5,086 nt of DNA, taken from assembly GCA_031275595.1 (NCBI GenBank), contig JAISOO010000114.1, positions 1-5,086 on the forward strand, read 5' to 3'. Source of the DNA: Spirochaetaceae bacterium (lineage in GTDB: Bacteria; Spirochaetota; Spirochaetia; Treponematales; Breznakiellaceae). Shown in pieces: positions 1 to 4,385 of this stretch. The notes under the pieces are model-generated. The model saw nothing but the letters and a program-made list of their open reading frames with translations. It was not told the DNA's origin and made no database searches. The position numbers and the translations under genes are program-made. The first letter of the stretch is position 1, and every line of letters begins with the position of its first letter.

Positions 1-507
1 GGAAACCAGGGCTATGCCTCCCTGGTAGATCAGGACCGGGATGGCGGAAAAAACCACCCCTATCCCCAGGGACGCCCCAAACACGATGGACATGGAACCG
101 TCCAGGATGGATTTGGCGAAGAGGGTTTCATGGTTTCCCAAAAGCCCGCTCTGCATGGACCCTACAATGGCCATCGACCCGGAACAAAAGAGGATGCTGG
201 CGGAGATAAAGCCCTTGGAAAAGGTTCCGCCCTTCATACCGAGCTTCCCCTCGGCCCAGGAGCCGAAGCGGTTCATCAGCATATCGATATTGATCCCTTC
301 CCCGACGACGGCCCCTCCCACCATGCTCATGATGAGGAGCAGGATCCGCTCGCTGTCCAGGGCGCCTTTGATCCCCACATAGACAACCGAAACCCCTATG
401 GCCTTTTTGATGGTATCCTCAAAACGAGGGGGGATCCCCTTAATGAGAAAACACCCCCCCAGGGCGCATACCACAATCACCAGGAAATTCACCACCGGTC
501 CCAGCAT
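1..507 (-). CDS. DUF554 (YqgA/YdfK-type) integral membrane protein, C-terminus cut by window edge
   Basis: Read on the minus strand from the ATG at 507-505, the frame stays open for 169 codons to base 1, so the C-terminus lies outside the window (I recall the family as a little over 200 residues). The product is very hydrophobic. Likely membrane segments are about residues 5-22, 55-72, 99-118 and 139-168. The DUF554 signature is clear: an FCSGSMAIVGSMQSGLLGN stretch at 107-125, then KSILDGSMSIVFGASLGIGV at 132-151 and IYQGG near 160-164. An AGGAGG ribosome binding site (complement of 514-519) sits 7 bases before the ATG and supports this start. The biochemical role of the family is unknown. 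It is expected in the cytoplasmic membrane, and a transport role is only a guess. The gene lies downstream of the aldo/keto reductase on the same strand, separated by 196 bp full of inverted repeats, so co-transcription is doubtful. Confidence 0.9.
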   Translation of the reverse strand, partial: MLGPVVNFLVIVVCALGGCFLIKGIPPRFEDTIKKAIGVSVVYVGIKGALDSERILLLIMSMVGGAVVGEGINIDMLMNRFGSWAEGKLGMKGGTFSKGFISASILFCSGSMAIVGSMQSGLLGNHETLFAKSILDGSMSIVFGASLGIGVVFSAIPVLIYQGGIALVS

Positions 508-564
508 CAGACGCCTCCTCGCTTCCCGCTCTTTGTTTTGCCCGGACAGCCAGCGGTTTGTAGG

Positions 565-596
565 GTATAAAAATTCACCTTCGTGAATTTTTATAC
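565..596. repeat. Perfect 14-bp AT-rich inverted repeat with 4-base loop
   Basis: GTATAAAAATTCAC at 565-578 and its exact reverse complement at 583-596 flank the loop CTTC. It lies 58 bases upstream of the DUF554 start, in that gene's likely promoter or leader region, and downstream of the reductase. An AT-rich dyad this perfect could be an operator, a leader hairpin or part of the neighbouring palindromic repeat cluster. A factor-independent terminator is less likely because the stem is AT-rich and no separate T-tract follows. Confidence 0.75.
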
Positions 597-600
597 GATT

Positions 601-676
601 GAGCCTTTCCCAAAGCCCGTTTTTTCCTCTAAATCTAAGGTTGCTTTCCCAAAAGCTGAAGTTTTGGGAAAGCCTC
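601..676. repeat. Palindromic repeat, copy A, with degenerate upstream arm
   Basis: GCTTTCCCAAAA at 643-654 pairs perfectly with TTTTGGGAAAGC at 662-673 around a 7-base loop. The right arm with its flank, GTTTTGGGAAAGCCTC (661-676), is identical over 16 bases to the right arm of the hairpin at 4332-4372. A third, degenerate arm GAGCCTTTCCCAAAG at 601-615 differs from the copy-B arm at two positions. It could compete for pairing with 661-676. The shared sequence at two unrelated intergenic sites marks this as a dispersed palindromic repeat rather than a gene-specific signal. It contains no ORF and no obvious target-site duplication. Confidence 0.7.
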
Positions 677-680
677 GATT

Positions 681-696
681 TTGCGCTCAAGCGCAA
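681..696 (-). terminator. Short stem-loop just after the aldo/keto reductase stop, weak terminator candidate
   Basis: On the minus strand TTGCGC-TTGA-GCGCAA forms a 6-bp stem with a 4-base loop, starting 7 bases after the reductase stop codon (complement of 704-706). What follows is AATCGAGG, not a T-run, so it is not a classic factor-independent terminator. The placement fits 3'-end formation together with the next hairpin (643-673). It may instead be part of the repeat cluster. Confidence 0.35.
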
Positions 697-703
697 CAAA
701 CTG

Positions 704-1624
704 CTAGGGCAGGACATACCCCGCGGCGAGGAAGATCTCGTACCATTCTTCCCGGGAAAGGACGATATCCGCGGCCTTTACACATTCCCTGAGGCGTTCC
801 GCCTTCATCGTCCCGGTAACGGGCTGGAAACGGGCGGGGTGCCGGAGCAGCCACGCCATGGCAATGGCGGTGGAGGATACCCCATGCTTTTTGGCGATTT
901 CGTTGATCTTTTCGTTGAGTTTGGGGAATTGGGGGCTGCCCAGAAAGACCCCCTCGAAAAAGCCGTATTGGAAGGGGGACCAGGGCTGGATGGTGATGTC
1001 CTCCAGCCGGCAGAAATCCAGGATGCCGCCGTCCCGGTCCACCGCGGTATCGTCCAGCATATTCACATGGAAGCCCGCGGTGATCATGGATGCGTTGGTG
1101 ATGCTGAGCTGGAGCTGGTTGGCCGCGATGGGCTGTTTGACGAATTTCCGCAGCAGCTGGATCTGCCGGGGGTTCTGGTTGGAAACGCCGAAATGCCGGA
1201 CCTTTCCGCCGGCGTGGAGTATGTCAAAAGCCTCGGCGACTTCCTCGGGCTCCACGAGTCCGTCGGGGCGGTGGAGGAGCAGAACGTCAAGATAGTCGGT
1301 TTTAAGCCGTTTCAGGCTGCCCTCCACGGATTCCAGGATATGTTCCCGGGAAAAATCAAACATCCTGCCCGGAACAATGCCGCATTTGGTCTGGATAATG
1401 ATTTTTTCCCGGACGGTACTGTTCATCCCGATGACATCCGCGAAAATCGATTCGCAGGTTCCGCCGCCGTAGACATCGGCGTGATCAAAAAAGTCGGCCC
1501 CCGCGTCCAGGGCGGCTTTTACAAAGCCCTCGGCTTCCTTTTTCTCGATGGTATTAATCCGCATACACCCCACGGCAATGGTGGGAACCTGCAGGCCGGA
1601 TTTTCCTAAATTGATCCTTCGCAT
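704..1624 (-). CDS. Aldo/keto reductase (YdhF-like subgroup)
   Basis: Complete protein of 306 residues, a normal length for the (beta/alpha)8-barrel aldo/keto reductases, which reduce aldehydes or ketones with NADPH in the cytosol. The family tetrad is intact: Asp47 and Tyr52 (within DHADVYGGG, 47-55), Lys80 (TKCG) and His118 (LLLHRPD, 115-121). Other family landmarks are GVSN at 146-149, NQLQ at 168-171, QPWSPF at 212-217 and a C-terminal VTGTMKAERL segment (268-277) where the cofactor phosphate is usually bound. The spacing and the PWSPF strand resemble E. coli YdhF and similar predicted oxidoreductases; the substrate cannot be told from sequence. The ATG is supported by AGGAGG (complement of 1635-1640) 10 bases upstream. 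It is probably a single-gene unit transcribed from the promoter near 1657-1687, which carries paired direct repeats. A long open frame on the opposite strand (599-1609) is a shadow of its codon usage. Confidence 0.95.
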   Translation of the reverse strand: MRRINLGKSGLQVPTIAVGCMRINTIEKKEAEGFVKAALDAGADFFDHADVYGGGTCESIFADVIGMNSTVREKIIIQTKCGIVPGRMFDFSREHILESVEGSLKRLKTDYLDVLLLHRPDGLVEPEEVAEAFDILHAGGKVRHFGVSNQNPRQIQLLRKFVKQPIAANQLQLSITNASMITAGFHVNMLDDTAVDRDGGILDFCRLEDITIQPWSPFQYGFFEGVFLGSPQFPKLNEKINEIAKKHGVSSTAIAMAWLLRHPARFQPVTGTMKAERLRECVKAADIVLSREEWYEIFLAAGYVLP

Positions 1625-1651
1625 GGCTCAAACTCCTCCTCTAACGGGATA

Positions 1652-1687
1652 TCCGGATTGTATTCAATAAAGTCCGGATTAAGTCAA
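1652..1687 (-). promoter_or_regulatory. Putative promoter of the aldo/keto reductase with paired operator-like repeats
   Basis: On the minus strand TTGACT (complement of 1682-1687) and TACAAT (complement of 1657-1662) are separated by 19 bases, about 35 bp before the start codon. The octamer AATCCGGA occurs twice in the same orientation, at the complements of 1673-1680 and 1652-1659. The two copies start 21 bases apart, about two helical turns; one lies in the spacer and one overlaps the -10 box. A 19-base spacer is longer than the 17 preferred by the housekeeping sigma factor and is typical of MerR-type activated promoters. That regulator type is inference only, and no regulator gene is in the window. 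Confidence 0.5.
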
Positions 1688-1725
1688 GGGGGTACTTTCG
1701 GTAACATTTCAAAATGAGGCATCTC

Positions 1726-1840
1726 GGGGGCGGCGCCCCCCGTCCATTGGCATCTTCCCCCCTCGAAGCCGCGTTTGCTTTTTGCTTTTTCGACTATGCC
1801 GCGGGCAAAGCGCACAAAGCAAGCGCGGGCCCCCGGGTTG
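1726..1840. other. GC-rich structured intergenic stretch with nested stem-loops
   Basis: The stretch 1625-1966 holds no convincing gene. Within it, GGGGGC at 1726-1731 pairs with GCCCCC at 1735-1740. A larger hairpin follows: CCGCGTTTGCTTT at 1769-1781 pairs with AAAGCAAGCGCGG at 1816-1828 (12 of 13 bases, and the exception can form a G-U pair). An inner GCTTT (1784-1788) pairs with AAAGC (1807-1811) across a small internal loop. Short frames exist on both strands (1684-1992 minus, 1714-2043 plus), but neither has a good ribosome binding site or recognisable domain. It could be a structured RNA, a dispersed intergenic repeat, or the 5' leader of the next gene. Confidence 0.4.
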
Positions 1841-1865
1841 CAATCCCATCTTTTTATGATAGAAT
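1838..1865 (+). promoter_or_regulatory. Possible plus-strand promoter upstream of the PAP2-like gene
   Basis: TTGCAA at 1838-1843 and TAGAAT at 1860-1865 are separated by 16 bases, a reasonable sigma70-type pair. Just downstream an imperfect inverted repeat, GTTCG (1872-1876) with CGAAC (1895-1899), contains a nested AAACC/GGTTT pair (1878-1882 and 1885-1889) and would lie at the start of the transcript. This would give a leader of about 60-100 bases for starts at 1934-1967. Confidence 0.3.
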
Positions 1866-1966
1866 AGGCTTGTTCGAAAACCGGGGTTTCCGGACGAACC
1901 TGTTCTTTCAATCTGCGTTTGTGGGGAGCACCGGTGAGGGATTTGGTGGCTGGGCAGTCCATTGCT

Positions 1967-2842
1967 ATGACCGTTTTATGGGTATTTTCCATTCCGTGTC
2001 TCAGGTATGCGGGTTTGGGTTGTATAAAATCGATTTGTTATAATTTTTTCTTCCGCCAGTTCAGGGCGGCGTTGTTTCCGGGCCGCATCCCGGTATCGCG
2101 GGTGGATCATCCCCTGGACGAAAAAATACCCTTCCTCCCTTCCCGGGTGGGGATCTACCTGGATTTTGTCGCCTTTTGGGTACGGATCCTGGGTTTTTTG
2201 CGGACCCATTACCGGCGCCGGGGTATAGAACCGGCGGTGGGTTTTATCAAAACCATAGGACGGCTCTACGGCTTCGCGGCGGAAACCTACACAAAAAACC
2301 TTTCCACCACCAAACGCCCCCGGTATCTGGCCCGCCCCCGGTTTTTACTCATCCACGCGGCGGACCCCCACCTGATGTGTATCCCCAGCCTCCACGTAAT
2401 GGTGGTTATCTCCGCCTATACCCAATTCCGGTCCATCCTCCGTTCCCTGGGGGACGGGGAACGGTTTGCCCCGCAATGTGAGGAGATCCGCCGGGGCGCC
2501 CTGAGCATAACCGAGGCCATCCTCTATGTCAAACAGCACAGCGTCAACTGTATCGCCGCGGCCATGTACGCCATGACCTGCTTTGATCCCCTCCTTTTTC
2601 CTCAAACGGAAGGGGCCGATTTTGCCTCCCGGCTTTTCAGGGGGGCCAAAGCTCCCGGGCCTGAGGATGCCGGTATCATCCGCGGCCATATTCTGAACCT
2701 CTACCAGAATTTTCTGGAAGCGGGAAATTCCGCCGGAACCTGGGAAAAACCCCTGGTTGATTTTCTGCGTTTCCAGCCGCAGGGGACACGGGGTGGAAAG
2801 CCTGAGCGGGGACCGTCCCGAAGCCGGCTGCTTCCCGGATAG
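1967..2842 (+). CDS. Divergent PAP2-superfamily-like membrane protein, start uncertain
   Basis: From the ATG at 1967 the product is 291 residues. I infer PAP2 (lipid phosphatase/phosphotransferase) ancestry from motif order. Residues PLDEKIPFLP (49-58) resemble the D-x-x-IPF segment before the first core helix of AUR1-like PAP2 proteins. Lys116 and Arg123-Pro124 match motif 1 (K-x6-RP) exactly. PSLH at 140-143 is motif 2 in its AUR1-like form, followed by a hydrophobic helix. His191 in VKQHSVNCIAAAMY fits the catalytic motif 3 histidine, but the usual Asp four residues later is Cys195. The tail after about residue 206 is soluble-looking and unrecognised. The start is unclear. GTG 1934 (GGGGAG upstream), GTG 1946 (GAGG upstream) and TTG 1919 are open in frame; ATG 1967 has only weak GGGCAG. 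A TATAAT box at 2039-2044 would favour a later TTG or GTG near 2071-2100, which would lose the N-terminal hydrophobic segment. A terminator follows at 2907-2945. The coding call is firm for the body from about 2050; substrate and activity are unknown. Confidence 0.7.
   Translation: MTVLWVFSIPCLRYAGLGCIKSICYNFFFRQFRAALFPGRIPVSRVDHPLDEKIPFLPSRVGIYLDFVAFWVRILGFLRTHYRRRGIEPAVGFIKTIGRLYGFAAETYTKNLSTTKRPRYLARPRFLLIHAADPHLMCIPSLHVMVVISAYTQFRSILRSLGDGERFAPQCEEIRRGALSITEAILYVKQHSVNCIAAAMYAMTCFDPLLFPQTEGADFASRLFRGAKAPGPEDAGIIRGHILNLYQNFLEAGNSAGTWEKPLVDFLRFQPQGTRGGKPERGPSRSRLLPG
2015..2044 (+). promoter_or_regulatory. Consensus extended -10 box near the start of the PAP2-like gene
   Basis: A perfect TATAAT lies at 2039-2044 with the TG extension at 2036-2037 and a weak -35 (TTGGGT, 2015-2020) 18 bases upstream. 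If active, transcription would begin near 2051, inside the longest version of the PAP2-like frame, and translation would have to start at a later TTG or GTG. It may instead be a chance AT-rich patch. Confidence 0.35.
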
Positions 2843-2862
2843 CCCCACGCTGCCGTGAAGTG

Positions 2863-2898
2863 AGGAAGCCCTGAAAACTGAAGTTTCCGGAGCTTCCT
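2863..2898 (+). other. Stem-loop between the PAP2-like gene and its terminator
   Basis: AGGAAGC at 2863-2869 pairs with GCTTCCT at 2892-2898, and AAAC (2875-2878) with GTTT (2883-2886) forms an inner stem. It starts 20 bases after the PAP2-like stop and ends 8 bases before the terminator stem. It may stabilise the mRNA 3' end or act with the terminator; no function can be assigned from sequence. Confidence 0.4.
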
Positions 2899-2906
2899 TT
2901 GAGAGA

Positions 2907-2945
2907 AAAAAGCGGACCGGTTTAATGGGGGCCCGGCCGCTTTTT
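2907..2945 (+). terminator. Factor-independent terminator, possibly bidirectional
   Basis: AAAAAGCGG (2907-2915) pairs with CCGCTTTTT (2937-2945). The stem continues as CCGG (2917-2920) with CCGG (2933-2936) past a bulged A, around a 12-base loop. The GC-rich stem ends in five T residues on the plus strand, a classic terminator for the PAP2-like gene ending at 2842. The A-run on the left arm gives T residues on the minus strand too, although no minus-strand gene ends here. Confidence 0.85.
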
Positions 2946-2952
2946 CATAGGT

Positions 2953-3000
2953 AATCCCAAACCAGCCTGAATTTTTGGATTGGGCCCAAGGAGGTTTTAT
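2953..3000 (+). promoter_or_regulatory. Leader and strong ribosome binding site of the mutarotase-like gene
   Basis: AAGGAGG at 2988-2994 lies 6 bases before the ATG at 3001 and decides that start over the in-frame TTG at 2980. The binding site overlaps a 10-bp palindrome, TTGGGCCCAA (2980-2989). Just upstream, AATCC (2953-2957) can pair with GGATT (2977-2981). No good -35/-10 pair fits between the terminator (ends 2945) and the start codon. Confidence 0.6.
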
Positions 3001-4269
3001 ATGGCAGAATCAAGCGGAATAACCAGGGGACCCCGGGTATCCCGGGTTACCGAATACGGCGGCAGGGACAGTACCCTCCTGGAACATGATTCCATCCGGG
3101 TATTGATCAATGATCAGGGGGGGATGATCCCGGAATTATCGAGTATCCGGGGAAAGGAAGGGATCAACGCCCATTGGATCCCCTGGTTCAGATCCGGGCA
3201 GGGCGGGGCCTTTACTGAGGCGGAACACGGGGCGTTCTGGAAGGCGAACCTGTTGTACCACCTGGCGGGGAATTTCCCCTGCGCCCCTAATTTTGGTCCC
3301 GGCCACCTGGTGGACGGGGTGACCATGCCCCCCCACGGCTGGACCGCCAATCTCCCCTGGAAATTCATAAAAAGCGGGATTGATGAGGAATCCGGCGCGG
3401 CCTGGGCCTGTTCCACCCTGGAAAGTCCCGATAAGGCCCTGCCCCTCTTTTTTCAAAAACTCGACGCGCTTATTCCGGGGCATCCCGTACATTATACCGG
3501 CCTGACCATATACAACCGGGGCGGGAAGGATATATCGATCTGCGCGGGTCAGCATAATACCCTGGGAGCGCCCCTGGTCCAGTCAGGCTGCCGTATCTCC
3601 GGGGCGGCCCACGCCTGGGCGACCCCGCCGGCGGGGGGAGAATTCGACACCACCACCAGGCTGGTCCTGGGGGCGGAATTTAAAACCCTGGACCAGGCCC
3701 CCTTGGCCCGGGGGGGAACCGTGGACATTTCCCTGGTTCCCGGCCCCATCGGCTATACGGACTTTGCCGCGGGGGCCATTCCCCCTACCGCCCGGCTCGG
3801 CTGGCTGGCTCTGGTGAATCCCCCGTTAAAACTGGCCTATGTTTGTTTTTTTACCGGCCCCGCGGCCCGGGAAGCGGATGACATCATCTTTTATTTTAAC
3901 GATCTCTGGATGCAGTACGGGGGCAGGCCCTTTACCCCCTGGGCGGCCTATGAGGGCGGTACGGATCTGAGCTATTGCCTGGGTATGGAGAATTCCGTGG
4001 CCGCCTATGCCTACGGCCTGGAATACTCCCGGCAGGTAAAGACCCTTCTGGGGGCTCCTGCCACGGCGGCCATTCCGGCAGGGGGGGCAAAAACCCTCCG
4101 CTACGGCAGCCTCTTTGCCCCCTATGACGAGGCCGGCCTTGACCAGGGCATAACGAATATTGAGGGGGAAATTTCGGAGCTGGTGTGTACCGGGAAGGCC
4201 AAATCCCAGCGGTTTAAGGCGGATCCGGCCTTTACCCTCCTCAAGGGGCTGCAAAGACGGTATGGATAG
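3001..4269 (+). CDS. Galactose mutarotase-like (aldose 1-epimerase-related) protein
   Basis: The protein has 422 residues from the ATG behind AAGGAGG. I assign it to the galactose mutarotase-like beta-sandwich superfamily from motif order, not from a firm family match. NFPCAPNFGP at 91-100 is followed by PPHGWTANLPW at 110-120, with His112 at the position of the first active-site histidine in aldose 1-epimerases. AGQHNTLGAP at 182-191 supplies a second candidate histidine (His185), and GMENS at 328-332 supplies Glu330 where the catalytic glutamate usually lies near the C-terminal part. Tryptophans and aromatics around 58-63, 80 and 303-317 fit a sugar-binding groove. There is no signal peptide or membrane segment, so it should be cytosolic. 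It is longer than typical aldose 1-epimerases (as I recall, about 300-350 residues). It may anomerise a sugar or only bind one; the substrate is unknown. It stands alone between a terminator and a convergent neighbour. Confidence 0.7.
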   Translation: MAESSGITRGPRVSRVTEYGGRDSTLLEHDSIRVLINDQGGMIPELSSIRGKEGINAHWIPWFRSGQGGAFTEAEHGAFWKANLLYHLAGNFPCAPNFGPGHLVDGVTMPPHGWTANLPWKFIKSGIDEESGAAWACSTLESPDKALPLFFQKLDALIPGHPVHYTGLTIYNRGGKDISICAGQHNTLGAPLVQSGCRISGAAHAWATPPAGGEFDTTTRLVLGAEFKTLDQAPLARGGTVDISLVPGPIGYTDFAAGAIPPTARLGWLALVNPPLKLAYVCFFTGPAAREADDIIFYFNDLWMQYGGRPFTPWAAYEGGTDLSYCLGMENSVAAYAYGLEYSRQVKTLLGAPATAAIPAGGAKTLRYGSLFAPYDEAGLDQGITNIEGEISELVCTGKAKSQRFKADPAFTLLKGLQRRYG

Positions 4270-4278
4270 CGGAAAATG

Positions 4279-4326
4279 AACGGGGAAGCGGTCCCGGCGA
4301 TACGATGCCGGGACGGAAAGCCCGTT
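4279..4326 (+). terminator. Two-level stem-loop after the mutarotase-like gene
   Basis: An outer stem AACGGG (4279-4284) with CCCGTT (4321-4326) encloses a perfect 8-bp stem, GTCCCGGC (4291-4298) with GCCGGGAC (4307-4314), around an 8-base loop. It begins 9 bases after the stop codon, where a terminator is expected, but there is no T-run after it. Transcript end protection or factor-assisted termination is a better guess than classic intrinsic termination. Confidence 0.4.
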
Positions 4327-4331
4327 ACCGG

Positions 4332-4372
4332 TGAGGCTTTCCCAAAACCAACCGAGTTTTGGGAAAGCCTCA
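4332..4372. repeat. Palindromic repeat, copy B: perfect 17-bp stem with 7-base loop
   Basis: TGAGGCTTTCCCAAAAC (4332-4348) and its exact reverse complement (4356-4372) flank a 7-base loop. The right arm shares 16 identical bases with the hairpin at 643-676, while the loops differ. It lies between two convergent genes, 14 bases beyond the RluA-family stop codon, so it could help end both transcripts, but neither side has a T-run. The shared arms across almost 3.7 kb argue for a dispersed repeat family. Confidence 0.75.
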
Positions 4373-4385
4373 GGTACATTCCCCC

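Noticed and set aside
599..1609. A 336-codon plus-strand open frame, longer than the gene opposite it
   Set aside because: It is exactly antisense to the aldo/keto reductase, which has all catalytic residues and a good ribosome binding site. The frame is a shadow produced by GC-rich codon usage, and its product shows no domain.
1684..1992. Minus-strand 102-codon frame in the gap upstream of the reductase
   Set aside because: It covers the stem-loops and the start region of the PAP2-like gene, ends inside the reductase promoter, and has no good ribosome binding site or recognisable domain.
1714..2043. Plus-strand 109-codon frame overlapping the beginning of the PAP2-like gene
   Set aside because: It covers the same structured sequence, has no ribosome binding site that I can see and no family features.
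2345..2848. Minus-strand 167-codon frame
   Set aside because: It is antisense to the part of the PAP2-like gene that carries the family motifs; its product is low-complexity and unrecognisable.
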